In this document: positions 16,798 to 25,255 of the stretch, piece after piece
Position numbering within the stretch: the stretch's first letter is position 1
Layout of the letters: each line of letters begins with the position of its first letter
NCBI GenBank assembly: GCA_017480445.1
Contig: JAFVAO010000054.1
Location: 1-53,955 of the forward strand
Direction: 5' to 3'
Source of the DNA: Lachnospiraceae bacterium
GTDB taxonomy: Bacteria > Bacillota > Clostridia > Lachnospirales > Lachnospiraceae
DNA: 53,955 nt
Notes under the pieces: model-generated
Seen by the model: only the letters and a program-made list of their open reading frames with translations
Database searches by the model: none
Told to the model about the DNA's origin: nothing
Position numbers and translations under genes: made by a program

Positions 16798-17422
16798 TCT
16801 CAAAACTCCTCTGCAGATAAATTTAAAAAACTGCTTAAAATATTCCATGTCCTATCATACATTACTTTTCGACTTTTTTCCACACTAAATCTTGAATTTT
16901 ACACTCTTTTTATGAAATCAGGGATACAACGACTGAGAGCGTATCGATCAACTGCATCAATACGCTCTCTCAAACTATGCTATCCAATGGACCCTACCTC
17001 TCTTTCTCTTATTTGCTTTCGCCTATTGTAGGTCTTAGCATATCCCCTATTCAGTTGTACTCCATCTTCCACCTCATCCTTGGTATCTTTCCACATTCTC
17101 ATTCGTATGTTGATACTGTAACGTTCCAAGATCTTTTCCTCTTTGGTAATGCGCTACTTTCTCTTCTGTGTACTCGATTCATCTATGTTAACGTTTATCG
17201 AAGGGCCGTGCGCCCTGTAACACAAAATCTTTGGTACCTTGATGGAAGATGCTTTTAAGTTGTCTCACCTCTCTCTTGTTGTTGAATTAACTATACCATG
17301 TGTCTCGACATTTGTCAACACATTTTTCCAAAAAATTTTTATTTTTTTGTATTTTCTTTTCGCGCAAATTATTTTTCAAAATATTTCGGCAAATCCTGAC
17401 AATTATCGCAAAATTTTCCGTA
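16798..17422. other. 625-base region without a convincing gene; possible degraded coding remnant
   Basis: It holds the probable GH3 leader and -10 (16854-16859), a 10-bp inverted repeat (16935-16944 with 16960-16969), and a stretch around 16980-17260 that looks like decayed coding sequence on the minus strand. There, a 57-codon open frame (16980-17150) reads ERYSINIRMRMWKDTKDEVE and continues as a hydrophilic Arg/Lys/Glu-rich peptide; a separate frame upstream reads IFHQGTKDFVLQGARPFDKR. No start codon joins them. I do not recognise the family. 17280-17422 is very A/T-rich. Confidence 0.4.
16935..16969. repeat. 10-bp inverted repeat
   Basis: GAGAGCGTAT (16935-16944) and ATACGCTCTC (16960-16969) are perfect arms around a 15-base loop. 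There is no good T tail on either strand, so a terminator is doubtful; it could mark the end of a lost element. Confidence 0.6.
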
Positions 17423-17454
17423 TAAAAAATTAAGCGCCTTAAAAAAGGCGCTTA
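17423..17454 (-). terminator. Rho-independent terminator of lysC
   Basis: Minus-strand perfect 10-bp stem (17445-17454 with 17431-17440), TTTT loop, then ATTTTTTA. It lies 8 bases after the aspartokinase stop codon. Confidence 0.93.
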
Positions 17455-17462
17455 GCGTTGCT

Positions 17463-18782
17463 TTAAATGCGTGTCTCTACAAAAATACTGTAAATGGCCT
17501 TGATCGCCGTTTCAAAATCCTCGTCAGACACACCGATGATGATGTTTTGCTCCGAAGAACCCTGATCAATCATTTTGACATTGACGTGACTGTGTGCCAG
17601 CGCAGAGAAGATTCTTCCCGCTGTACCGCGGGCCGATTTCATCCCTCTGCCCACCACGGCGATCAGCGCGATATCCGACTCGATTTCGATATTGTCCGGC
17701 TGTGCCAGGCGATGAATGCCCGCCACGACCTGCTGCTCTTTGTTCATGAATTCATCCTGATGCACAAACACCGTCATCGTGTCAATGCCCGACGGCACAT
17801 GCTCAAAGGAGATCTCCTGATCCTCGAAAGCCTGCAGCACCTTTCTGCCAAAGCCGATCTCCGCATTCATCATATCTTTCTCAATATTGATGGAGCAGAA
17901 TCCTTTCTTGCCGGCGATACCCGTGATGACGTACTTGGACTTCTGACAGGTGCTGCCCACAATCCATGTGCCTGTATCCTCCGGCGCATTGGTATTCTTG
18001 ATATTGATGGGGATACCCTGCTGGCGAACCGGAAAGATTGCGTCCTCATGCAACACACTCGCGCCCATATAGGAGAGCTCCCGCAGTTCCTTGTAAGTGA
18101 TCACTTCAATGCTCTCGGGATGGTCGATGATCCGCGGATCCGCAATCATAAAGCCGGACACATCCGTCCAGTTTTCGTATACATCCGCACCGGCTGCCTT
18201 CGCCACAATCGAACCGGTGACATCGGAGCCGCCTCGGGAGAAGGTCTTCACCGCTCCGTCCGGCAGGGAACCGTAAAATCCCGGGATGACCGCCTGTCTG
18301 CAGCTCTTCAGCTTCTCAGAGAGTACCGCATCGGTCCTGTCGGCATCAAACTCGCCTTTTTCATCAAAGAAAATCACGGTCGCGGCATCGATAAACTCGT
18401 AGCCGAGATACTTCGCCATGACAATCCCGTTCAGATACTCGCCTCTGGATGCGGCGTAATCTTTTCCTGCCTTCTCCTTGAACTTCGCCTCAATCGTTGC
18501 GAACTCATCCTTCAGGGAAAGCTGCAGCTTCAAGCCCTTGATGATCTCGTCATAACGCGCCTGAATCTCTTTTAACTCCTTGGAAAAATCCTGATCCGCA
18601 TCAGCCAATGCATAACAGGCATACAACATATCCGTCACCTTTGTATCCTTGGGATTCCGCTTTCCGGGTGCGGAGGGAACGACATATCTTCTGTGCTTAT
18701 CCGCACGAATGATCTCTCCTACCTTCTGAAACTGCTCTGCACTCGCCAGCGAACTACCACCGAATTTCACTACCTTTGACAT
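17463..18782 (-). CDS. lysC: Aspartate kinase
   Basis: Phosphorylates aspartate at the head of lysine, threonine and methionine synthesis. 439 residues: N-terminal kinase domain with VVKFGGSSLA, FSRGGSDVTGS and an aspartate/ATP-binding DADRTDA-type region; two C-terminal ACT domains from about residue 300, where feedback inhibitors bind. Monofunctional. It follows hom (52-base gap) and the ACT-domain gene, so all three are likely cotranscribed. ATG 18782 has GGAG and AAAGG upstream. The last gene of its operon, closed by a strong terminator. Confidence 0.93.
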   Translation of the reverse strand: MSKVVKFGGSSLASAEQFQKVGEIIRADKHRRYVVPSAPGKRNPKDTKVTDMLYACYALADADQDFSKELKEIQARYDEIIKGLKLQLSLKDEFATIEAKFKEKAGKDYAASRGEYLNGIVMAKYLGYEFIDAATVIFFDEKGEFDADRTDAVLSEKLKSCRQAVIPGFYGSLPDGAVKTFSRGGSDVTGSIVAKAAGADVYENWTDVSGFMIADPRIIDHPESIEVITYKELRELSYMGASVLHEDAIFPVRQQGIPINIKNTNAPEDTGTWIVGSTCQKSKYVITGIAGKKGFCSINIEKDMMNAEIGFGRKVLQAFEDQEISFEHVPSGIDTMTVFVHQDEFMNKEQQVVAGIHRLAQPDNIEIESDIALIAVVGRGMKSARGTAGRIFSALAHSHVNVKMIDQGSSEQNIIIGVSDEDFETAIKAIYSIFVETRI

Positions 18783-18834
18783 ACCTTTCTACTCCTCAGA
18801 TTTTCTTCTATAATTTTGCTTAAAACAAATTCGT

Positions 18835-20046
18835 CTAAAACATACGAATATGACTCAACACAGCTGCCCCCAGACTCTCGCAGAGCTTCTCAAAATCACG
18901 CTCTCTGATCGGGTCGGTGAACACTGCAAAATCGTTCTCTCTGCCGGGCACCGTCATCGTCTCACATGGGCCGAACGCCGCGAGCACCTGCTCCTTGGCG
19001 GATACGTCTGCGCGCACAAAATAGCGGCTCGCCACATCGGCCTGATCCGCGAGTACTGCGTCCTCTTCCTCCCAGAAACACATGATCGTCTTGCCCAGAT
19101 GTCTCGCACAATCAATCACGTCGGAGACCACCGCGCTGGCCGTGGGCAGCTTTCCTGCGCCTCTGCCATAGTACATGGAATCTCCCAACATATTGCCTGT
19201 CACAAAGACTGCGTTGAACACGTCATTGACCATGCCGAGCGGATGCTCCTTATCCAACAGGAAGGGTGCCACCATGGCAAGCACCTGACCGTTTGCCAGG
19301 GCCTGGCTTTTCGCCAACAGCTTGATGGTCTTGCCGGCTGCATTGGCATAGACAAAGTCATCCGCCGTGATTTTGGTGATCCCTTCGGTATAAATCTTCT
19401 CGGAATCCACATTTTGGCCGGTCATGAGCGAGGACAAAATCGCAATCTTACGACATGCATCATGTCCCTCCACATCTGCCTCCGGATTTCGTTCCGCATA
19501 TCCCTTCTCCTGCGCCTCTTTCAACACGCTGTCAAAATCCGCGCCCTCGCGCTGCATTTTGGTCAGAATATAATTGGTCGTACCGTTCAGGATGCCGGTA
19601 ATAGATTCGATCTTTTCTGCGGTAAGCGAATAGTTTAACGGACGAATGATGGGGATTCCGCCGCCCACACTCGCCTCAAACAGATAGTTGCACTGGTTCT
19701 CCTTCGCCAGCTTCAAAAGTTCCGGTCCATGCTTCGCAACCAGCTCCTTATTGGAGGTGCAGACACTCTTTCCCTTCATAAGCGCTGCTTTGGTAAACTG
19801 ATACGCAACGCCGACACCGCCCATCACCTCACAAATGATGGAGATCTCCGCATCATTGATTATGGTATCAAAATCATGAATGATCTTTTCTTCATACGGG
19901 TCTCCGGGGAAATCCTTCAGATCCAGAATATACTTGACATTCAACTCCTGTCCGGACTTCTTGTTCACCATGTCCTTATTTTTCTCGATTACTTCTACCA
20001 CACCGCTTCCCACGGTGCCGTATCCCAACACTGCAACTTGAACCAT
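18835..20046 (-). CDS. hom: Homoserine dehydrogenase
   Basis: NAD(P)H-dependent reduction of aspartate semialdehyde to homoserine. 403 residues: Rossmann motif VLGYGTVGSGVVEVI at the N-terminus, CTSNKELVAKHG, the family signature ILNGTTNYILTKM and GYAERNPEADVEGHDACRK with the catalytic Asp/Lys region. A short C-terminal part follows (from about 330), which could be a reduced ACT-like domain. AAGGAG lies 7 bases before ATG 20046. Confidence 0.95.
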   Translation of the reverse strand: MVQVAVLGYGTVGSGVVEVIEKNKDMVNKKSGQELNVKYILDLKDFPGDPYEEKIIHDFDTIINDAEISIICEVMGGVGVAYQFTKAALMKGKSVCTSNKELVAKHGPELLKLAKENQCNYLFEASVGGGIPIIRPLNYSLTAEKIESITGILNGTTNYILTKMQREGADFDSVLKEAQEKGYAERNPEADVEGHDACRKIAILSSLMTGQNVDSEKIYTEGITKITADDFVYANAAGKTIKLLAKSQALANGQVLAMVAPFLLDKEHPLGMVNDVFNAVFVTGNMLGDSMYYGRGAGKLPTASAVVSDVIDCARHLGKTIMCFWEEEDAVLADQADVASRYFVRADVSAKEQVLAAFGPCETMTVPGRENDFAVFTDPIRERDFEKLCESLGAAVLSHIRMF

Positions 20047-20079
20047 CGTTTTTCTCCTTTATCTATCTTTTCCGTTCCA

Positions 20080-20523
20080 TTATTCCCGCGCCAGAATCTT
20101 GACATGATGCACGCCCTTTTGCTCCTCCATCCGCTCGATCATCTTGGAGATGTCTCCGGTGGTCTTGAGCACCTGCACACTCAGGCTGAGGGATGCAATC
20201 CCGCTGATCGGAATACTCTGGTGAATCGTCAGGATATTGGCCTGATACTCCGCTATGATTTTCAGCACATCCGACAATATCCCCGGCTCATCATCCATCT
20301 GGAAAGTCAGCGTAAAGGTTGTCCCCTGCGAGTTGTCATGAAATTGAAAAATATCATCCTTGTACTTATAAAAAGAGCTACGGCTGATGCCGACCGCATC
20401 CACCGCTTCCTGAATCGTCACCACTTTTTCGGATTCCAAAAGCCGCTTCGCCTCGACCACCTTCAACAGTACCTCCGGCACCGCTTTCTGCCGTACAACA
20501 TAGTACTTTGTATTTTCTCCCAT
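20080..20523 (-). CDS. ACT domain-containing regulatory protein (PheB-like)
   Basis: 147 residues. The N-terminal half (about 1-70) includes a predicted helix-turn-helix-like segment (TIQEAVDAVGISRSSFYKYKDDI); the C-terminal half is an ACT domain beginning TFTLTFQMDDEPGILSDVLKII. It matches the B. subtilis PheB-like family found next to hom. Likely an amino acid-sensing regulator for the threonine/lysine branch. ATG 20523 has AGAGG 6 bases upstream; a longer frame upstream is not used. First gene of the ACT-hom-lysC set. Confidence 0.85.
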   Translation of the reverse strand: MGENTKYYVVRQKAVPEVLLKVVEAKRLLESEKVVTIQEAVDAVGISRSSFYKYKDDIFQFHDNSQGTTFTLTFQMDDEPGILSDVLKIIAEYQANILTIHQSIPISGIASLSLSVQVLKTTGDISKMIERMEEQKGVHHVKILARE

Positions 20524-20613
20524 AGAACACCTCTTTGTTCTTCTCAAGCGGACACTTGTTTGCCAACGAAAGATATTCTACCACAGAAAAATGCAAAGTA
20601 CAAGCCTTAAATT

Positions 20614-21369
20614 TTAAAAGGTGAATTTGCTGCGCCACTTGACCGCCTCATCCCGATATTGCTCCGCGACATGCATCAGGTCACTGTACTGATCGCTGGC
20701 GCTCTCAATCATTTTACGCAGTCTCGCGATCTCCGCCTCCTTCTCCGCCAACTGTGAAAATACTGCGTCCCGCTCCTTGCGTGGCACTGTATCCGGCTTA
20801 TTTTCATACAGAGGGATCATATGCATCTGTTCGTCCGTGCAGTAATACCGATCACCCTCCGGCGTATTCGCGCTGACGAACATCCGCCCTGAAGACGGCC
20901 AAAGCAAGATATGGCACGGTACCGGCAATGTCTCTGCGAGCACACGCGACGGTCCGTTGAACATCTGAATCTCCTCCAAAAATGCAACATTTCCGTCCGC
21001 CCGCATACCTCCGTGCAACAGGAACAGCTTGCCTGCATGCAGATAGGGCGCGAGATACGGAATATCTCCATAGTTCGGCGGTGTCGCGGTCTCTGCTGCC
21101 GCTATGCCCCGGGCTGCCTCATCCGCCCGCAGCTGGTAATATACTGTCGCATCCCGCATGTTTTTAAACAGAAAATCCCCCCGACTATTCTGATAACTAT
21201 AATAAACCGTTCCCTGATATACCACGCCGTGGAACTTGCCCGCGTAATCCTCCGCCAAAAGGAAAGGCCGTCCGATCCGGTCCGCCTCCCTGTATTGTAT
21301 CACCAACTGCTTTCCTCTGTTAAACAGGATCACCGATTGCTCCTGCTGCAATTCAAATAACACTGTCAT
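20614..21369 (-). CDS. Hypothetical protein with C-terminal coiled coil
   Basis: 251 residues, no signal peptide or membrane span. The first 200 residues look like a beta-rich cytosolic domain with several tyrosines (VVYQGTVYYSYQNSRGDFLF); about residues 205-245 form a charged heptad-like helix (DAVFSQLAEKEAEIARLRKM) suggestive of a coiled coil. I do not recognise the family. It is divergently transcribed from the Cys-rich gene at 21462, with 92 bases between them. GGAG lies 8 bases before ATG 21369. Confidence 0.7.
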   Translation of the reverse strand: MTVLFELQQEQSVILFNRGKQLVIQYREADRIGRPFLLAEDYAGKFHGVVYQGTVYYSYQNSRGDFLFKNMRDATVYYQLRADEAARGIAAAETATPPNYGDIPYLAPYLHAGKLFLLHGGMRADGNVAFLEEIQMFNGPSRVLAETLPVPCHILLWPSSGRMFVSANTPEGDRYYCTDEQMHMIPLYENKPDTVPRKERDAVFSQLAEKEAEIARLRKMIESASDQYSDLMHVAEQYRDEAVKWRSKFTF

Positions 21370-21407
21370 CGCTTCTGCTCCGAAGTGGTTTTATTTTATC
21401 TTATGGT

Positions 21408-21434
21408 CACAAATGCAAAGTAGAACATATTATA
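21408..21434 (+). promoter_or_regulatory. Possible sporulation (sigma-K-like) promoter of the Cys-rich gene
   Basis: CATATTATA (21426-21434) matches the sigma-K -10 pattern CATANNNTA, and a CAC (21408-21410) containing the AC of its -35 lies 15 bases upstream. The same stretch contains a vegetative TATAAT (21431-21436) but without a decent -35. Weak motif, suggestive only. Confidence 0.35.
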
Positions 21435-21461
21435 ATACAAAGAACTGAAAGGATTTTAATT

Positions 21462-22418
21462 ATGGCTAAATGTAGATGCGGATCCAATCCGCGTATTGTC
21501 AGTAGCGTGGTACAGTCCATGGGCAACAACGGGCGCTGTAGAGATGTATGTGCTAATCCGATCTGCGGCGAACCCGATATGCTGGGTACCTGTGCCCCTG
21601 TGATCTATGATGCAATCGGCATCAATCTCTGCACCTCTTTTGATGTAGGAGCAGAGATTGCTACAGAATATCCCACAGCGGTGAGTGCATCCATTCGTCT
21701 GATCGACGCAACCTACAGCTACGGTGACGAGAATGTGAACATTGAGGCACTAAGCAACCGACCCAACTGTTATCGGATTACCCTCTCCAATATCACCGCG
21801 TTATTTGCCATGAACCTGTATGACAGTGCCGGCCGCCTGCTGGATACCCTTTATCCCACGGCTGTCTATCTGCCGTCCTCCACTACAGATCCCACCTATG
21901 ATGAGGATACCAACCCCAACTCTGTAGAGCTGGATATCTACGCACCCTATGGATTGTCCTATGACACAACCGGCGCTACACCGACCCCCGTCATTCCCTT
22001 TATCGGATTTAACGCTGCGGGAAATACGGTCATTCAGGGAATCACCTTGAACGGTATGGCGAAGCTGTTGGACTTTGACACGGACGACAGTAGCGTTTCC
22101 GTAGGCCTTACCCTGTGCCTGCAGAGTATCTATTTTGCAGGCTATAAGCTGGCCACCTCCGGCAAGATCAACGTGCCCAAGGGCAGCATTGTCGCCCCGG
22201 AGGACACAGAGTGCATCCGCTTTGTGGCCGGCGACCTCTTAAACCTTGCCATCAAGCCGTTGGAGCTTGGCGAGCCGCTCTATGAGGAGCGCTATAAGCA
22301 GGAATGCTGTGGTACCGACAGCGGTGGCTGCAATACCTGCAGTCCCTGCAACACGTGCAATACGGTAGACGATACCACCGTGATCATTGAAGCACCGGCA
22401 GAGGAAGCAGGCACCTGA
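21462..22418 (+). CDS. Cys-rich protein of unknown function, possible spore-surface protein
   Basis: 318 residues with no signal peptide. Cysteines cluster at both ends: MAKCRCGSN...GRCRDVCANPICG in the first 40 residues and CCGTDSGGCNTCSPCNTC near residues 287-306. The middle (about 45-275) is acidic, beta-rich and repetitive in Thr/Asp/Asn. Clustered terminal cysteines suggest metal binding or disulfide cross-linking, as in spore coat or exosporium proteins, and a sigma-K-like promoter is present; both are inference. AAAGGA lies 8 bases before ATG 21462. No relative recognised. Confidence 0.75.
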   Translation: MAKCRCGSNPRIVSSVVQSMGNNGRCRDVCANPICGEPDMLGTCAPVIYDAIGINLCTSFDVGAEIATEYPTAVSASIRLIDATYSYGDENVNIEALSNRPNCYRITLSNITALFAMNLYDSAGRLLDTLYPTAVYLPSSTTDPTYDEDTNPNSVELDIYAPYGLSYDTTGATPTPVIPFIGFNAAGNTVIQGITLNGMAKLLDFDTDDSSVSVGLTLCLQSIYFAGYKLATSGKINVPKGSIVAPEDTECIRFVAGDLLNLAIKPLELGEPLYEERYKQECCGTDSGGCNTCSPCNTCNTVDDTTVIIEAPAEEAGT

Positions 22419-22457
22419 ACCATGTAACCAATCAACTGACACGCATGCGGCAAGCCA

Positions 22458-22503
22458 GATATGGCGCAAAACACAAAATCTTATTGTGTGTTTGCGCCAT
22501 ATC
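22458..22503. repeat. Long hairpin, 19-bp stem
   Basis: Arms 22458-22470 and 22491-22503 are perfect 13-bp complements (GATATGGCGCAAA/TTTGCGCCATATC), extended inward by a 6-bp stem (22471-22476 with 22484-22489) with one bulged G. It starts 40 bases after the Cys-rich gene. No T run follows on the plus strand, so it may be a 3'-end structure or a small inverted-repeat element rather than a classical terminator. Confidence 0.7.
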
Positions 22504-22534
22504 AGAGTTTGCGGCCGGGCGAGGTCTGAAACAA

Positions 22535-22574
22535 AAAGATGTCTCTCGGAACAGGCTTTCCAAGAGACATCTTT
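22535..22574 (-). terminator. Terminator of the glyA - epimerase unit, perhaps bidirectional
   Basis: A perfect 12-bp stem (22535-22546 with 22563-22574), 16-base loop; on the minus strand it is followed by TTGTTTC. It lies 50 bases after the epimerase stop. On the plus strand the tail CAATCTTTG is weaker, but it may also stop transcripts of the Cys-rich gene. Confidence 0.7.
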
Positions 22575-22623
22575 CAATCTTTGCCATATATATTACTATA
22601 TTATTGATGATACATATCATCGG

Positions 22624-23826
22624 TTACCGGCCGGAATCTTCCAGTCTGCGAACCATCTCGATGCACATCCGCCCGTTGTGATAGGGACACTTCCACTCAT
22701 GTGCAAGTCCCTGCGCCGGATCGATCGAGCCATCCGCCTTCACGCTTTCAAACCACTCTCCGCAGCGTTTATCCACCTGCTTTTCCTGCACAAAGTGCCA
22801 GACGCTTTGCGCGGCATCCAGATAGGTTTGCCGATCCGTCGCCGGCGGCTGCTGCCCGGACAGCTTCTGATACAGGTTATAAAACCCGATCACACTCTCC
22901 GCCTGCACCCACCAGATCTTCTGCCGGTCTACCGCATTGCCTTCCCGCTCATTGTTCAGCCCGCCCTGTACCGGATCAAAGGCATGTGCATAGGCGACTT
23001 CCGCCAGCCGCTCGGTCATGGGTTCATACTGTGCACGCACGACAGGATCCCCCAGTATCGCGCACGCGCGATCCAAAAGCCACGAAGCCTCGATATTGTG
23101 TCCATAGGACTCCAGATCGAGCAGGCTGCCGTATGCCATGTCAAAAAACACCTTGCAGCTGCCCGTCTCCTGATCATATATCTTGTCAGCAAATAGTTGA
23201 AGCGCTTCGCGCAATGACTTTTCCACCGCCGCATCTCGGCTCACCCGATACAACTCCATATACGCTTCTGTCACGTGCAGCAGTGTGTTCATGGTTCGAC
23301 CGGCCATCACGCCGTTCTCCGAAAGCTTGTCATTGTCCGTCGGTGAAAAATCCCGTGCGAAAGCCTCCAGATATCCACCGGCGTCTCTGCATCTGCTCTC
23401 AATCAGTGCATACAAGGACATCGCGAGATCCAGCGCCTCCTGGCATGCACACGCATCCGCGTAGGATGCCAGCGCATAGATGCCAAAGGCCTGATTGTAG
23501 GTGTGCTTGACTGTGTCCGCCGGCTGACCGTCATAGGTCACCGACCAGAACAGTCCGCCATATTGTGCATCCAGACAATATGCTTTAATAAACCGGAACG
23601 CATGATCCGCCATATCCCGCAGTCTTTGCTCTCCAAGCAGTGCATACGCGTTCGCGTAAAACCACAGGATCCGGCTGTGCAGAATCACGCCCTTATCACT
23701 CCGGAAATCCTTGTGCAGCGCGTGATCCACGCTGCCGCAAAAACCTCCGTTTTGTTCATCGCGCAGACTATTCCAGAAAGGAATGATCTGCTCCGTTAAG
23801 TGCCTGCGAAACGAATCTGCCTGCAT
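22624..23826 (-). CDS. Cellobiose 2-epimerase (AGE family)
   Basis: Predicted epimerisation of the reducing-end glucose of cellobiose or related beta-1,4 disaccharides to mannose. 400 residues in an alpha/alpha barrel of the N-acylglucosamine 2-epimerase superfamily. Segments typical of cellobiose 2-epimerases are present: KHTYNQAFGIYALA, NTLLHVTEAY, SYGHNIEASWLL, WWVQAESVIGFYNLY and EWKCPYHNGRMCIEM, carrying the conserved catalytic His, Trp and Glu positions. It sits 36 bases downstream of glyA, probably on the same transcript. GGGGGA lies 6 bases before ATG 23826. An N-acylglucosamine epimerase is less likely. Confidence 0.87.
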   Translation of the reverse strand: MQADSFRRHLTEQIIPFWNSLRDEQNGGFCGSVDHALHKDFRSDKGVILHSRILWFYANAYALLGEQRLRDMADHAFRFIKAYCLDAQYGGLFWSVTYDGQPADTVKHTYNQAFGIYALASYADACACQEALDLAMSLYALIESRCRDAGGYLEAFARDFSPTDNDKLSENGVMAGRTMNTLLHVTEAYMELYRVSRDAAVEKSLREALQLFADKIYDQETGSCKVFFDMAYGSLLDLESYGHNIEASWLLDRACAILGDPVVRAQYEPMTERLAEVAYAHAFDPVQGGLNNEREGNAVDRQKIWWVQAESVIGFYNLYQKLSGQQPPATDRQTYLDAAQSVWHFVQEKQVDKRCGEWFESVKADGSIDPAQGLAHEWKCPYHNGRMCIEMVRRLEDSGR

Positions 23827-23862
23827 TTTCTGTCCCCCTCTGCCCGTCCCACAACCAACCGG

Positions 23863-25101
23863 TTACAGCAAAGGATATTTGTCCGTCAGCGCCTGTACAA
23901 TTGCTCTCGCCTCGGGCACCTTCTCCTCACCGCCCTTGATCACCATTGCGATCGCGTCTGCAATCTTGTCCATATCCTCGGTGTTCATGCCTCTGGAGGT
24001 AACCGCCGGCGTACCCAGACGGATACCGCTGGTCACGAACGGAGACTGCGGATCATTGGGAATCGTGTTCTTATTACAGGTGATGTGCGCCTGATCAAGC
24101 AGCTTCTCAACCGCCTTGCCGGTCAGACCGTATGTCGTCAGATCAACCAGCATCAGATGGTTGTCCGTGCCGCCGGAAACGATCTTGATATCTCTGCCAA
24201 GCAACCCCTTGCAAAGTGCCTGCGCATTGTCCACAATCCCCTGCTGATACGTCTTGAACTCATCGGAAAGCGCCTCTTTGAAGCAGACTGCCTTTGCCGC
24301 GATCACATGCATCAGAGGACCGCCCTGGATACCGGGGAAGATCGCCTTGTTAAAGTTGAACTTGTCCGCTGCAGCCTGATTGCACAGAATCAAGCCACCG
24401 CGGGGACCTCTCAGCGTCTTATGGGTCGTGGTGGTCACCACATCCGCATAAGGGATCGGTGAGGGATGCAGGCCTGCCGCCACAAGACCGGCGATGTGTG
24501 CCATATCTACCATGAGCACAGCGCCCACCTCATCCGCAACCTCGCGGAATTTCTTGAAATCAATGGTACGCGCATACGCGGATGCACCCGCGATGATCAT
24601 TTTGGGCTTCGCCTCCAACGCGATTTTGCGCAGCTCATCATAATCGATAAAGCCCTCGTCATTTACTCCGTAAGGAACAATGTTGAAATATTTGCCGGAC
24701 ATGTTCACCGGTGAACCGTGTGTCAAATGTCCTCCATGCGCCAGATTCATGCCCATGATGGTGTCCCCGGGCTGGCATACCGCGAACTGCACTGCCATGT
24801 TGGCCTGGGCGCCGGAATGGGGCTGTACGTTGGCGTAATCGCAGCCGAACAGCTTCTTCGCTCTGTCAATCGCCAGATTCTCCACCACGTCCACACACTC
24901 GCAGCCGCCGTAATATCTCTTGCCGGGATATCCTTCCGCGTACTTGTTGGTAAGGGGGCTGCCCATTGCAGCCATCACTGCCTTGCTCACCCAGTTCTCG
25001 GACGCAATCAGCTCGATGTGACTGTTCTGTCTCGCCTGCTCGTCTGTGATCGCCTGGGCGATCTCGGGATCAACAAGCTTTACTTCATCCAATGAATACA
25101 T
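23863..25101 (-). CDS. glyA: Serine hydroxymethyltransferase
   Basis: PLP enzyme interconverting serine and glycine while charging tetrahydrofolate with a one-carbon unit. 412 residues. The PLP lysine is in [40 protein letters not shown] and the C-terminal [14 protein letters not shown] are standard. ATG 25101 has GGAGGA 6 bases upstream. It feeds the thyA/folA folate cycle encoded elsewhere in the window. A small hairpin lies in its leader (25123-25137). Confidence 0.97.
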   Translation of the reverse strand: MYSLDEVKLVDPEIAQAITDEQARQNSHIELIASENWVSKAVMAAMGSPLTNKYAEGYPGKRYYGGCECVDVVENLAIDRAKKLFGCDYANVQPHSGAQANMAVQFAVCQPGDTIMGMNLAHGGHLTHGSPVNMSGKYFNIVPYGVNDEGFIDYDELRKIALEAKPKMIIAGASAYARTIDFKKFREVADEVGAVLMVDMAHIAGLVAAGLHPSPIPYADVVTTTTHKTLRGPRGGLILCNQAAADKFNFNKAIFPGIQGGPLMHVIAAKAVCFKEALSDEFKTYQQGIVDNAQALCKGLLGRDIKIVSGGTDNHLMLVDLTTYGLTGKAVEKLLDQAHITCNKNTIPNDPQSPFVTSGIRLGTPAVTSRGMNTEDMDKIADAIAMVIKGGEEKVPEARAIVQALTDKYPLL

Positions 25102-25152
25102 GTTTTGTCCTCCTGTCAAAATGCGGCACAGGGCCGCTTGTTTTCAGTATAC

Positions 25153-25158
25153 AGTATA
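25153..25158 (-). promoter_or_regulatory. Probable extended -10 of glyA
   Basis: Minus-strand TGT-TATACT about 55 bases before glyA, an extended -10 without a clear -35. The transcript would include a GCGGC/GCCGC hairpin at 25123-25137 just upstream of the ribosome binding site. Confidence 0.5.
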
Positions 25159-25197
25159 ACACGAGAAATTCGGAAAGAAAAGAGGAGATTAAAACAT

Positions 25198-25226
25198 TTG
25201 CAATAACCCCCGCGATATTATATAAT
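25198..25226 (+). promoter_or_regulatory. Malic enzyme sigma-A promoter
   Basis: TTGCAA (25198-25203), 17-base spacer, TATAAT (25221-25226), 29 bases before the malic enzyme start codon. Confidence 0.75.
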
Positions 25227-25255
25227 AGAAAAAATCCAAGAAAAGAGGTATTGTC

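Noticed and set aside
15460-17031. 523-codon plus-strand open frame antisense to the GH3 gene
   Set aside because: It mirrors a well-supported GH3 gene; its product is Arg/His/Cys/Leu-rich with no domain or ribosome binding site, typical of antisense frames in G/C-rich codon bias.
16977-17258. 93-codon plus-strand frame in the lysC-GH3 gap
   Set aside because: No ribosome binding site, Leu/Ser/Phe-rich composition as expected opposite a decayed minus-strand coding sequence.
25123-25137. GCGGC/GCCGC hairpin in the glyA leader as a possible riboswitch
   Set aside because: Only a 5-bp stem; no conserved aptamer features of glycine, THF or SAM riboswitches are visible in the short leader.
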